Assembly: GCA_949284175.1 (NCBI GenBank)
Contig: CASDVE010000003.1
Span: forward strand, 62,001-126,000
DNA from: an uncultured Eubacteriales bacterium
Lineage (GTDB): Bacteria; Bacillota; Clostridia; Lachnospirales; Lachnospiraceae
Direction of reading: 5' to 3'
DNA: 64,000 nucleotides
In this document: positions 25,300-34,254 of the stretch, piece after piece
Layout of the letters: each line of letters starts with the position of its first letter
Numbering within the stretch: the stretch's first letter is position 1
Translations under genes and position numbers: made by a program
The notes under the pieces: generated by a model
What the model was told of the DNA's origin: nothing
The model's database searches: none
The model's input: only the letters and a program-made list of their open reading frames with translations

Positions 25300-25568
25300 G
25301 TAAAAGATAGACTTTGATAGAGAGAGTAGGAAAATAAAGAAAGGCGAAAGAGAGCTGGGATGGTGAGATCCAGTGCTTAGTAAGATTTTTTGAAAATCAC
25401 TCTGGAGTTATCCATTGAACGAATTTATGATTCTTTTCATAAAATTTCTAGTAGATGTGATCGGGTTCCACCGTTATATGGAACGCATATGATAGTATGT
25501 AAAATAGGTGGTCAAACGAGCCGTTTATAATCCCCTCGTCCTGTTTTCAGGATGAGGGTTTTTTTATA
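25300..25568 (+). promoter_or_regulatory. T-box leader controlling ileS
   Basis: Stem I elements are visible (GAGAGTAGG, AGAGAGCTGGGATGGTGAGATCCAG region 25320-25372). A likely Ile specifier ATC sits in GAAAATCACTCTGGAG (about 25393-25408). The T-box segment is AGGTGGTCAAACGAGCC (about 25507-25523), whose TGGT bulge can pair with the ACCA end of uncharged tRNA. It is followed by the terminator CCTCGTCCTG/CAGGATGAGG and T7. Uncharged tRNA-Ile should favour read-through into ileS. Confidence 0.88.
25542..25568 (+). terminator. T-box terminator
   Basis: CCTCGTCCTG, loop TTTT, CAGGATGAGG, then TTTTTTT. It is the alternative fold to the T-box antiterminator. Confidence 0.88.
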
Positions 25569-25611
25569 CCACCATAGAACAAGCCGTTAGGGCTTAGAAG
25601 GAGATCGAATT

Positions 25612-28600
25612 ATGTACGATAAGGTATCAACCAATCTTAACTTTGTTGAGAGAGAAAAGAAAATTGAAAATTTTTGGAAAGAAAATAATATTTTCCAAAA
25701 AAGTATTGATGAAAGAGCAAAAGGAGAACCATACACATTTTATGATGGACCTCCAACAGCCAATGGAAAACCACATATTGGACATGTTTTAACTCGTGTT
25801 ATTAAAGATATGATCCCAAGATATCAAACGATGAAAGGTCATAAGATTGATCGAAAAGCCGGTTGGGATACCCATGGTCTTCCAGTGGAGCTTGAAGTTG
25901 AAAAATTATTAGGCTTAGATGGAAAAGAACAGATCGAAGAATATGGTTTAGAGCCATTTATTCAAAAATGTAAAGAATCTGTATGGAAATATAAAGGAAT
26001 GTGGGAAGACTTCTCAGGAACTGTTGGTTTTTGGGCGGATATGGAACACCCATATGTAACATATGAAAATGATTTCATTGAATCTGAATGGTGGGCATTA
26101 AAACAAATTTGGGAAAAGAAATTATTGTATAAAGGTCATAAAATCGTACCTTACTGCCCAAGATGTGGAACACCTCTTTCTTCTCATGAAGTGGCACAAG
26201 GCTACAAGGATGTAAAAGAAAAATCTGCCACAGCAAAATTTAAAGTAGTTGGAGAAGATGCCTATATTTTAGCATGGACAACAACTCCTTGGACACTTCC
26301 ATCAAACGTTGCTCTTTGTGTGAATCCAAATGAAACTTACGCAAAAGTTGTTTCAGAAGGAGAAACTTATTATATGGCAGAAGCACTTCTTTCTTCTGTT
26401 CTTCCAGAAGGATATGAAGTGGTAGAAACATTCTTAGGAAAAGATTTAGAATACAAAGAATATGAACCATTGTTCCCATTTGTCGAATTAAAACAAAAAG
26501 CATATTATGTAGTATGCGATGATTATGTAACATTGACAGATGGTACTGGAGTTGTTCATAATGCACCAGCATTTGGTGAAGATGATAATCGTGTTTGTAA
26601 AAAATACGATCTGCCATTCCTCCAGTTAGTAGATAACAAAGGAGAGATGACAAAAGAAACTCCTTGGGCTGGCACATTCTGCAAAAAAGCCGATCCATTG
26701 ATCTTAAAAGACTTAAAAGAGAGAGGACTTTTATACGCAGCTCCTACTTTTGAGCATAGCTATCCTCATTGCTGGAGATGTGATACTCCACTTATCTACT
26801 ATGCAAGAGAATCTTGGTTCATTAAAATGACTGCGGTAAAAGAAGACTTGATCCGCAACAACAATTCTGTGAACTGGATTCCAGAGAGCATTGGAAAAGG
26901 TCGTTTTGGAGATTGGCTTGAAAATGTTCAAGATTGGGGAATTAGCCGTAACCGTTATTGGGGAACTCCATTAAATATTTGGGAGTGTGAATGCGGACAT
27001 CAACACGCTATTGGCTCTATTGAAGAGTTAAAGAGTATGTCTGATAACTGCCCAGACGAGATCGAATTACACCGCCCATATATTGATGCGGTTACCATTA
27101 AATGTCCACACTGTGGAAAAGAAATGCACCGTGTTCCAGAAGTCATTGACTGCTGGTTTGACTCTGGTTCCATGCCTTTTGCTCAGTGGCATTATCCATT
27201 TGAAAATAAAGATGTGTTTGAATCTCATTTCCCAGCAGACTTTATTTCAGAAGCGGTGGATCAGACAAGAGGATGGTTTTATTCTTTACTTGCTATTTCC
27301 ACTTTATTATTTAACAAAGCACCATATAAAAATGTTATCGTTCTTGGACACGTTCAGGATGAAAATGGTCAAAAAATGAGTAAGTCCAAAGGAAATGCGG
27401 TGGATCCATTTGATGCACTTTCCTCTTATGGAGCGGATGCTATTCGTTGGTACTTCTATATTAACAGTGCACCATGGCTTCCAAATCGTTTCCACGGAAA
27501 AGCGGTAACAGAAGGACAGCGTAAGTTCATGGGAACTCTTTGGAATACCTATGCGTTCTATGTGCTTTATGCAGAGATTGATCAGTTCAATCCAATGGAT
27601 TACACATTAGATTACGACAACTTACCAGTTATGGATAAATGGTTATTATCCAAATTAAATAGCTGTGTGAAAGCAGTTGATGCTAACTTAGGTTCTTATA
27701 AAATTCCAGAAGCGGCAAGAGCGATGCAGGAATTTGTGGATGATATGAGTAACTGGTATGTAAGAAGAAGTCGTGAAAGATTCTGGGCAAAAGGAATGCC
27801 ACAAGATAAAGTCAATGCTTACATGACACTGTATACAGCACTTGTTACAATCATTAAAACAGCAGCCCCTATGATTCCATTTATGACAGAGGATATTTAT
27901 CAAAACTTAATCAGAAATCTTGATCAAAATGCTCCAGAGAGTATCCATCTTTGTGACTTCCCAGAAGTGAAAACAGAATGGATCGATGAAGAGCTTGAAA
28001 AAGATATGGATCTTGTATTAAAAGTAGTTGTATTAGGTCGTGCAGCACGTAATAGTGCAAACATTAAAAACCGTCAGCCAATTGGAAAAATGTTCATCAA
28101 AGCTGAACTTGAACTTCCAGACTTCTTTAAACAAATTATTGAGGAGGAATTAAACGTAAAAGATGCAGAGTTTACACAGGATGTGACTGCCTTTACAACT
28201 TATACGTTTAAACCTCAAATGAGAACATTAGGGCCAAAATACGGAAAATTATTAAATGCTATCCGTACGGCGTTAACTGAGGTAGACGGAAACCAAGCGA
28301 TGAATGATTTGAATACAACGGGTATGTTAAAACTTAATATCGAAGGAACAGAAGTAGAATTAGCACCAGAAGATGTTTTAACTGAAATGACACAAAAAGA
28401 AGGCTATGTATCAGAATCTGATAATGGAATCACTGTTGTACTGGATACCAACTTAACAGAAGCGTTAATCGAAGAAGGATTTGTTCGTGAAGTTATCAGT
28501 AAGATCCAAACAATGAGAAAAGAAGCTGACTTTGAAGTGATGGATCATATTACAGTGTCTGTTGCCAATAATGAAACATTATTTGATATTATCAAGAAAA

Positions 28601-28728
28601 ATGAAGACACTATCAAAAGTGATGTATTAGCAGAATCCATTGTATATGGAGAAGAAAGAGGCTTTACAAAAGAGTGGAACATCAATGGAGAGGATGTTTT
28701 ACTTGGAGTTGAAAAAATCGTAGGCTAA
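25612..28728 (+). CDS. ileS: Isoleucyl-tRNA synthetase
   Basis: A 1038-aa class Ia synthetase that attaches isoleucine to tRNA-Ile. The HIGH motif is PPTANGKPHIGH (47-58) and KMSKS is at 588-592. The CP1 editing domain (about 190-390) contains the TWTTPWTLPSN stretch. Tandem CxxC motifs occur around 182-185 (CPRCG) and later, as in IleRS2-type enzymes of Clostridia and eukaryotes; the 1038-aa length also fits that type. The T-box leader names isoleucine independently. Codon usage is that of a well-expressed gene. Confidence 0.97.
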   Translation: MYDKVSTNLNFVEREKKIENFWKENNIFQKSIDERAKGEPYTFYDGPPTANGKPHIGHVLTRVIKDMIPRYQTMKGHKIDRKAGWDTHGLPVELEVEKLLGLDGKEQIEEYGLEPFIQKCKESVWKYKGMWEDFSGTVGFWADMEHPYVTYENDFIESEWWALKQIWEKKLLYKGHKIVPYCPRCGTPLSSHEVAQGYKDVKEKSATAKFKVVGEDAYILAWTTTPWTLPSNVALCVNPNETYAKVVSEGETYYMAEALLSSVLPEGYEVVETFLGKDLEYKEYEPLFPFVELKQKAYYVVCDDYVTLTDGTGVVHNAPAFGEDDNRVCKKYDLPFLQLVDNKGEMTKETPWAGTFCKKADPLILKDLKERGLLYAAPTFEHSYPHCWRCDTPLIYYARESWFIKMTAVKEDLIRNNNSVNWIPESIGKGRFGDWLENVQDWGISRNRYWGTPLNIWECECGHQHAIGSIEELKSMSDNCPDEIELHRPYIDAVTIKCPHCGKEMHRVPEVIDCWFDSGSMPFAQWHYPFENKDVFESHFPADFISEAVDQTRGWFYSLLAISTLLFNKAPYKNVIVLGHVQDENGQKMSKSKGNAVDPFDALSSYGADAIRWYFYINSAPWLPNRFHGKAVTEGQRKFMGTLWNTYAFYVLYAEIDQFNPMDYTLDYDNLPVMDKWLLSKLNSCVKAVDANLGSYKIPEAARAMQEFVDDMSNWYVRRSRERFWAKGMPQDKVNAYMTLYTALVTIIKTAAPMIPFMTEDIYQNLIRNLDQNAPESIHLCDFPEVKTEWIDEELEKDMDLVLKVVVLGRAARNSANIKNRQPIGKMFIKAELELPDFFKQIIEEELNVKDAEFTQDVTAFTTYTFKPQMRTLGPKYGKLLNAIRTALTEVDGNQAMNDLNTTGMLKLNIEGTEVELAPEDVLTEMTQKEGYVSESDNGITVVLDTNLTEALIEEGFVREVISKIQTMRKEADFEVMDHITVSVANNETLFDIIKKNEDTIKSDVLAESIVYGEERGFTKEWNINGEDVLLGVEKIVG

Positions 28729-28790
28729 CAATCGTTTCGGATTGACACAAAAAATAGAGAATATCGACAACTTAGGAATGACAGAAGGGA

Positions 28791-28827
28791 GAACGGAAGG
28801 AATACAAAAAGGGTATTTCTTCCGTTC
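28791..28827 (+). repeat. 15-bp hairpin without T-run, ileS-glgP intergenic
   Basis: GAACGGAAGGAATAC and GTATTTCTTCCGTTC pair over 15 bp with one G-T wobble around a loop of about 7 nt. No T-run follows on either strand, so a factor-independent terminator is not supported. It may be an mRNA-processing or stabilising structure. Confidence 0.6.
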
Positions 28828-28892
28828 AAACAGCATTAAGGAGTAAAATAGAAAAATTTCTTAATAGATTTATCTTGAAAAGGAGAGATAGG

Positions 28893-31331
28893 ATGAAGAA
28901 CATTGTGTTTAATAAGGAAGAGTTCAAAAAAGAGGTAAAAAATCAAGTTAAAATCTTATACCGTAGAAATTTAGAAGAGGCAACTCCATCCCAGATCTAT
29001 CAAGCGGTTTCTTATGCGGTAAAGGATGATATTATCGATCGTTGGATTGCAACACATAAGGAATACGAAAAGCAAAATACAAAGGTCGTATATTATTTAT
29101 CCATGGAGTTTTTAATGGGTAGAGCTCTTGGAAATAATATGATCAATTTGACTTATTATGATGAAGTCAAACAGGCACTTTCAGAATTAGGGCTAGATTT
29201 AAACATCATTGAAGATCAAGAACCAGATCCTGCTTTAGGAAATGGAGGGCTTGGTCGTTTGGCAGCTTGTTTTCTTGATTCTTTGGCAACCCTTAATTAT
29301 CCAGCCTATGGCTGTGGTATTCGGTATCGCTATGGAATGTTTGCACAGGCCATTGAAAATGGATACCAAGTGGAAAAACCAGATGATTGGTTAAGAGATG
29401 GAAATCCGTTTGAAATTCGTCGTTCTGAATACAAACAAACAGTAAAATTTGGTGGATATGTGACTGTAAAAAATATCAATGGTAGAAATCAATTTATTCA
29501 AGAAGGGTATCAATCTGTTGTAGCTGTCCCTTATGATCTTCCAATTGTTGGATATGGAAATAATGTTGTAAACACCCTAAGAATTTGGGATGCAGAAGCG
29601 GATCAGACGTTTAATTTAAGTTCCTTTGATAAAGGGGAATACCAAAAAGCGGTAGAACAACAAAACCTTGCAAAAACTTTAGTAGAAGTGCTTTATCCAA
29701 ATGATAATCATTATGCAGGAAAGGAACTTCGTTTAAAACAACAATATTTCTTTATTTCTGCCTCTTTACAAAGAGCCATTCAGAAATTTAAAGAGATGGG
29801 AAATGATATTCATACACTATATGAAAAGATCACATTCCAATTAAATGACACCCATCCAACCGTAGCAGTAGCAGAACTTATGAGAATCTTAGTGGATGAA
29901 GAGCAACTTTCATGGGAAGAAGCATGGGATATTACGTGCAAAACTTGTGCATATACCAATCATACCATTATGGCAGAAGCCCTTGAAAAGTGGCCAATTG
30001 AATTATTCTCAAGACTTCTTCCAAGAATTTATCAGATCGTAGAAGAGATCAACAGAAGATTTATTGAAACGATAAAAGAAATGTATCCAAACCAGCCAGA
30101 AAAGATCGCCAGCATGGCAATTATTTATGATGGACAGGTGAAGATGGCACATCTTGCCATTGCAGGAAGCTATTCTGTCAATGGTGTGGCACGACTTCAT
30201 ACTGAGATTTTGAAAAAACGTGAATTAAAAGATTTTTATGAAATGGTTCCTTCTAAGTTCAATAATAAAACAAATGGTATTACACAAAGAAGATTCCTTC
30301 TTCATGGAAATCCACTTCTTGCAAGTTGGATTACGAGCAAAATTGGGGATGAATGGATCACAAATTTACCTCATATTGCAAAATTAAAAGTGTATGTGGA
30401 TGATGAAAAATGTCAACAAGAATTTATGAATATCAAATACCAAAATAAAGTTCGTCTTGCAAATTATATCAAAGAGCACAATGGAATTGAAGTGAATCCA
30501 AGATCCATCTTCGATTGTCAAGTGAAGAGATTGCATGAATATAAACGCCAGCTGTTAAGCATTATGCACGTAATGTATTTATACAATCAATTAAAACTTC
30601 ATCCAGAGATGGAGATTGTTCCAAGAACCTTTATTTATGGTGCAAAGGCATCCGCTGGATATTATACAGCCAAGTTAATCATAAAACTCATTAACTCTGT
30701 GGCGGATGTGATCAACAATGACGAGTCCATTAAAGGAAAGATAAAAGTTGTCTTTATTGAAAATTATCGTGTATCCAATGCAGAGCTGATTTTTGCAGGA
30801 GCGGATCTTTCAGAACAGATTTCCACAGCGTCAAAAGAAGCATCTGGAACAGGAAATATGAAATTCATGCTAAACGGTGCACCTACCATTGGTACCATGG
30901 ACGGTGCTAATGTGGAAATTGTAGAGGAAGTCGGTGCGGAAAATGCCTTTATTTTCGGAATGAGTGCAGATGAAGTTATGGGATATGAAAAAAATGGCGG
31001 ATATAATCCATGGGATATTTATAATATGAATCAAAATGTGAGAGAAGTCTTGATTCAGTTAATCAATGGAACCTATGCTCCAGACGATCCAGAACGCTTC
31101 CGCCCTCTTTATGATTCTTTATTGCAAAAAGATCAGTATTTTATTTTAAAAGATTTTGAATCCTATGTAGAAGCCCAGAGAAAAGTGGATGAGGCATATC
31201 GGGATGAAAAGGCTTGGGCAAAGATGGCGATGTTAAATACCGCTTGTTCTGGTAAATTCACATCCGACCGTACCATTGAACAATATGCAAAAGAAATTTG
31301 GCATTTGGAAAAAATAAATGTGAAATTATAA
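28893..31331 (+). CDS. glgP: Glycogen/starch phosphorylase
   Basis: An 812-aa family GT35 phosphorylase that releases glucose-1-phosphate from alpha-1,4-glucans. The PLP lysine is K657 within EASGTGNMKFMLNGA, and the active-site loop TIGTMDGANVEI follows. EDQEPDPALGNGGLGRLAACFLDS (about 107-130), split here by reading, is the other family hallmark. ATG 28893 has AAAGGAGAG upstream; an in-frame TTG at 28875 overlaps that RBS and is rejected. It stands alone, without other glg genes, and is followed by a strong terminator. Confidence 0.96.
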   Translation: MKNIVFNKEEFKKEVKNQVKILYRRNLEEATPSQIYQAVSYAVKDDIIDRWIATHKEYEKQNTKVVYYLSMEFLMGRALGNNMINLTYYDEVKQALSELGLDLNIIEDQEPDPALGNGGLGRLAACFLDSLATLNYPAYGCGIRYRYGMFAQAIENGYQVEKPDDWLRDGNPFEIRRSEYKQTVKFGGYVTVKNINGRNQFIQEGYQSVVAVPYDLPIVGYGNNVVNTLRIWDAEADQTFNLSSFDKGEYQKAVEQQNLAKTLVEVLYPNDNHYAGKELRLKQQYFFISASLQRAIQKFKEMGNDIHTLYEKITFQLNDTHPTVAVAELMRILVDEEQLSWEEAWDITCKTCAYTNHTIMAEALEKWPIELFSRLLPRIYQIVEEINRRFIETIKEMYPNQPEKIASMAIIYDGQVKMAHLAIAGSYSVNGVARLHTEILKKRELKDFYEMVPSKFNNKTNGITQRRFLLHGNPLLASWITSKIGDEWITNLPHIAKLKVYVDDEKCQQEFMNIKYQNKVRLANYIKEHNGIEVNPRSIFDCQVKRLHEYKRQLLSIMHVMYLYNQLKLHPEMEIVPRTFIYGAKASAGYYTAKLIIKLINSVADVINNDESIKGKIKVVFIENYRVSNAELIFAGADLSEQISTASKEASGTGNMKFMLNGAPTIGTMDGANVEIVEEVGAENAFIFGMSADEVMGYEKNGGYNPWDIYNMNQNVREVLIQLINGTYAPDDPERFRPLYDSLLQKDQYFILKDFESYVEAQRKVDEAYRDEKAWAKMAMLNTACSGKFTSDRTIEQYAKEIWHLEKINVKL

Positions 31332-31349
31332 AATGATACTAGAAAAATA

Positions 31350-31393
31350 AAAAAGGAACGATCCAAGTATCTCACTTTGGATCGTTCCTTTTT
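31350..31393 (+). terminator. Terminator of glgP
   Basis: AAAAAGGAACGATCCAAAG-type arms: AAAGGAACGATCCAAGT pairs with ACTTTGGATCGTTCCTTTTT. Confidence 0.93.
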
Positions 31394-31480
31394 GCTTCTT
31401 TCTTATTGCCATAGAGAATAGAACAATGAGAACTCTCATATACTAGATAGAATAGAAAAAATGATATGAGGTGATTTTTG

Positions 31481-32452
31481 TTGCATTATTCAAATAAATG
31501 GCTATTTTATTTTGGAATCATATTTTTTATTCCCTACGGAATCACAATGATAATGACAGGCGTCATTGGAGTAGGGAGAATGGATGAATCATTTCATTCT
31601 GGAATTCAGATTGAGATTGATGAAGAAAAAGAAGTGGATCTGGAAGATTATGTGATAGGAACCATGGCATCACAGATTCCTGCGGATTACGAAATGGAGG
31701 CATTGAAAGGACAAGCTGTCATTCAAAGAACGAATATTTTACAGGAAATGGAAAAGGAGAAGACAGCAAGTGGCAAAGATTTGCCTTTTATTTATTTATC
31801 AAAAGAGGAAATGGAAGAGAAGTGGGGAGAAAAAAATTGGCAAGAGTATTATGCAAGGTTAAAAAAAGCCACTTCTGATACAAAGGGTATTTATATGACA
31901 TATGATGGGGAATACATAGAGGCTTACTATCATCCAGTGAGCATTGGGGTGACAGTGAGTGCAGAAGAATTGCTTGGAAAGGAGATTGCCTATTTACAAT
32001 CGGTTGACAGCAATCACGATGTGGAATCAAAGGACTATATGAATATACAACAGTATGAATATAGCGATGTAAGGGCAATTCTAAAACAGCATGGTATTGA
32101 GGTGACCGATGAGGATATGATAAAGAAGCTAGTCATTCAAACAAAGACAAAACTTGGGTATGTCTTAGAACTTGTCATTGATAAAACAACTATCAAAGGG
32201 GAACAGTGGCAAGAGTGGTTCGAGCTTCCTTCTATGAATTTTTATTTGGAAGATTATCAAGGAAAATTGCGAATGATTTCTTTGGGAAAAGGAAGGGGGC
32301 TTGGACTCAGTCAATATGGAGCCAATGAACTGGCAAAAGAAAAGATGAATTATGATGAAATTTTGAAATATTATTATAAAGGAATAACACTGAATAAAAT
32401 CACTGAATCTGGTAATGATATTACCAGAGGTGATGAGAATGAAGAAAATTAA
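31481..32452 (+). CDS. spoIID: Stage II sporulation protein D (SpoIID)
   Basis: SpoIID is a membrane-anchored lytic transglycosylase of the SpoIIDMP machine that drives forespore engulfment. The 324-aa product has one N-terminal membrane helix (about 5-27). The SpoIID domain has DLEDYVIGTMASQIPADYEMEALKGQAVIQRT-like sequence (about 50-80) with the conserved glutamate in YEMEALKGQA, and the C-terminal GRGLGLSQYGANELA motif (about 270-284). The first codon is one of two adjacent TTGs (31478 or 31481); the second has better spacing to GAGGTGA. It overlaps spoIIQ, so engulfment genes are coupled here. Confidence 0.9.
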   Translation: MHYSNKWLFYFGIIFFIPYGITMIMTGVIGVGRMDESFHSGIQIEIDEEKEVDLEDYVIGTMASQIPADYEMEALKGQAVIQRTNILQEMEKEKTASGKDLPFIYLSKEEMEEKWGEKNWQEYYARLKKATSDTKGIYMTYDGEYIEAYYHPVSIGVTVSAEELLGKEIAYLQSVDSNHDVESKDYMNIQQYEYSDVRAILKQHGIEVTDEDMIKKLVIQTKTKLGYVLELVIDKTTIKGEQWQEWFELPSMNFYLEDYQGKLRMISLGKGRGLGLSQYGANELAKEKMNYDEILKYYYKGITLNKITESGNDITRGDENEEN

Positions 32453-33185
32453 AAAATTTCTTACGCAAAAACAAAGTTTCTACGGTCTTGTTGCAGTCGT
32501 TGGAATCTTGGCGTTAGGAGCTTTCGCAACAGTGGATCAAATACGAACTAAAAACTTGGAAGAACAGGTACAAAAAGTGGAGTTGGCAGAGAGCAATAAT
32601 GTGGCAGAAGAACATAAAACTCCAGTGTTAGTGGAATCAGAAGAACAAGAACTTCCAAAACAAGCAGAGCAAAATACAACAAGTTCTGTTGGACAAAGTG
32701 CCATTGTAATGGAAGAAAAAAAGGAACCAGCAAAAGAGGAAGAGGAAAAGAAAGAAACAGAAACTCCAGCATATGATGGGACAACGAAGTTGAAATGGCC
32801 ATTATCAGGAAATGTGGTTCTTCCTTATAGTATGGATTCTACCATTTATTTTCAAACGCTTGATCAATATCAGTGCAATCCGGGCATGATGATTCAAGCG
32901 ACAGATGGTGCAGATGTGAAAAATATTGCACCGGGAAAAGTTGTAAATGTGGATAAAACTTCAAAATATGGAACAACCGTCACCGTTGATATTGGAAATA
33001 ATTATCAGATCACATATGGTCAATTAAAAGATGTCAATTGGAAAAAAGGGGATTTGTTAGAAGCGGATGCACTGATTGGACGGGTAGCACCGGTAACAGA
33101 ATTTTTTACATTGGAAGGAAATCATTTATATTTTGAAATGAAGAAAGATAAAAAGCCAGTGAATCCAATGAAATATTTAGAATGA
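32439..33185 (+). CDS. spoIIQ: SpoIIQ-like M23 (LytM) family protein
   Basis: A 248-aa product with one membrane helix (about 13-32), a Glu/Lys/Pro-rich linker (about 45-115) and a C-terminal LytM/M23 domain (about 120-246). In active M23 enzymes the first zinc motif is HxxxD; here the matching segment reads NPGMMIQATDG, lacking the histidine, while the late motif keeps a His (NHLYFEMKK). It is therefore probably a structural, non-catalytic LytM domain like Bacillus SpoIIQ, which forms the channel with SpoIIIAH. It overlaps spoIID by 14 nt. ATG 32439 is best spaced from AGAGGTG. Confidence 0.83.
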   Translation: MKKIKKFLTQKQSFYGLVAVVGILALGAFATVDQIRTKNLEEQVQKVELAESNNVAEEHKTPVLVESEEQELPKQAEQNTTSSVGQSAIVMEEKKEPAKEEEEKKETETPAYDGTTKLKWPLSGNVVLPYSMDSTIYFQTLDQYQCNPGMMIQATDGADVKNIAPGKVVNVDKTSKYGTTVTVDIGNNYQITYGQLKDVNWKKGDLLEADALIGRVAPVTEFFTLEGNHLYFEMKKDKKPVNPMKYLE

Positions 33186-33190
33186 AAGAT

Positions 33191-33250
33191 CGATGAACCA
33201 TAACGGGAGAAAAGTAAGAACGTGCCTTCCCATTATGGTTCATCGTTTTG
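33191..33250 (+). terminator. Terminator of spoIID-spoIIQ
   Basis: CGATGAACCATAA..GGGAG pairs with CTTCCC.TTATGGTTCATCG, followed by TTTTG. Confidence 0.8.
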
Positions 33251-33251
33251 T

Positions 33252-33460
33252 TAGTAACAAAAGGTGAAATTTTTCATATACTAAAGATGTAGATGGAAAA
33301 TTCGCAACCGAGCTTTTATTTTTACTACTTTATCATGATCCTTTTGCATACGATTTCTCATCTTTTCAATAAAATACGGTATGATCGGCTGCTTTTAATA
33401 GATGGTACAACAGTGAGTTTCTCATCGTCTAAATTCCTGTCCAGGAATGAGAAAGACTTT
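33252..33460. other. Intergenic region before the GIY-YIG gene
   Basis: About 210 bp, no ORF. It contains a palindrome ATTCCTG-TC-CAGGAAT (33433-33448) framed by TTTCTCA and GAGAAAG, so a cruciform or hairpin is possible. No other signal seen. Confidence 0.5.
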
Positions 33461-33466
33461 TGTTTC

Positions 33467-33496
33467 TGGACAGTGAATAAAAACGAAGTGTATAAT
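33467..33496 (+). promoter_or_regulatory. Promoter of the GIY-YIG gene
   Basis: TGGACA (33467-33472), 18 bp, TATAAT (33491-33496). Confidence 0.6.
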
Positions 33497-33543
33497 AAGA
33501 GTACCAAAAAAGCATAGGGTTTCGGCGATGGGAGGAAAGCAGT

Positions 33544-33801
33544 TTGAATTATACATATATCGTAGAATGTCAAGATAAAACATTATATACAGGTTGGACG
33601 AATCAATTAGAAAAGAGAGTAAAAGCACATAATGATGGGAAAGGTGCAAAGTATACTAAGGCTCGGCGTCCCGTCCAACTTGTATATTATGAAATATATG
33701 AAACGAAACAAGAGGCAATGAGAAGGGAAGTTGCCATTAAGAAACTATCAAGAGAACAAAAACTAAAGTTGATTCAAAAACAAGGAACGAAAGAAAAATA
33801 A
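33544..33801 (+). CDS. GIY-YIG domain protein (UPF0213 type)
   Basis: An 85-aa minimal GIY-YIG nuclease fold. The motif is YTYIVECQDKTLYTGWT (GIY equals TYIV, YIG equals YTGWT), followed by R25 (LEKRVKAHN) and a C-terminal glutamate region. Members of this family (UPF0213/YhbQ-like) are stand-alone single domains of unclear DNA substrate. TTG start 33544 has GGAGG upstream. Ends at a strong terminator. Confidence 0.85.
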   Translation: MNYTYIVECQDKTLYTGWTNQLEKRVKAHNDGKGAKYTKARRPVQLVYYEIYETKQEAMRREVAIKKLSREQKLKLIQKQGTKEK

Positions 33802-33811
33802 ATTAAATAAT

Positions 33812-33858
33812 AAAAAAAGTGGGTAAAAACTTTATTTTATAGTTTTTACCCACTTTTT
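33812..33858 (+). terminator. Terminator after the GIY-YIG gene
   Basis: AAAAAAGTGGGTAAAAACT and AGTTTTTACCCACTTTTT form a long stem. Confidence 0.93.
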
Positions 33859-33993
33859 GTTGAATAGAATATATTCTTAATATATAATAAAATAAATACG
33901 ATTTTGAAAGAAAAGCACGTATGAGTTTATGTAGCAGTAGTGAAGTTATTAAGTTAGATAATATTTTAGTGATATGTAGGGGGAATGTTTCAT

Positions 33994-34191
33994 ATGGTTA
34001 TGGGATTTTCAAACCAACCAATAGGGATTGGAAAAGGAAAAGAAGAAAAAAAGTATATATTTTCAAAAAAAGAATTTGATAAGAACAAAGTTCCACCTTA
34101 TGCTTATGACTTAAAGGAAGAAGGGGATACGGTTAGTTTTAAGTGTAGCTTTAATAGTTTTGGCGAACCAATCGTAAAAAAAGGCGGTTGA
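33994..34191 (+). CDS. Small hypothetical protein
   Basis: A 65-aa (68 if the ATG at 33985 is used) soluble protein, rich in Lys and Gly in its first half (QPIGIGKGKEEKKYIFSKKEF), then VPPYAYDLKEEGDTVSFKC. TAGGGGGA supports the ATG at 33994 by spacing. It lies between two terminators and so is monocistronic. I do not recognise the family. No membrane or signal segment is seen. Confidence 0.6.
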   Translation: MVMGFSNQPIGIGKGKEEKKYIFSKKEFDKNKVPPYAYDLKEEGDTVSFKCSFNSFGEPIVKKGG

Positions 34192-34200
34192 GATAAAAGA

Positions 34201-34247
34201 AAAAGGCTCTTATTCATAGGAGGGGTTCTGTGAATAAGAGCCTTTTA
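34201..34247 (+). terminator. Bidirectional terminator
   Basis: AAAAGGCTCTTATTCA and TGAATAAGAGCCTTTT face the small hypothetical gene on the left and the convergent HlyIII gene on the right. Confidence 0.93.
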
Positions 34248-34254
34248 TCATAAC

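Noticed and set aside
25200..25300. TATAAT at 25268-25273 as the -10 of the ileS leader
   Set aside because: Only 12 bp from the TTGACA; the spacing fits the TAAACT at 25273 better.
33339..33450. Fifth copy of the dispersed repeat on the minus strand
   Set aside because: GAGAAACTC and ATCGTATGCAAAAGG are present but about 75 nt too far apart; too degenerate to claim.
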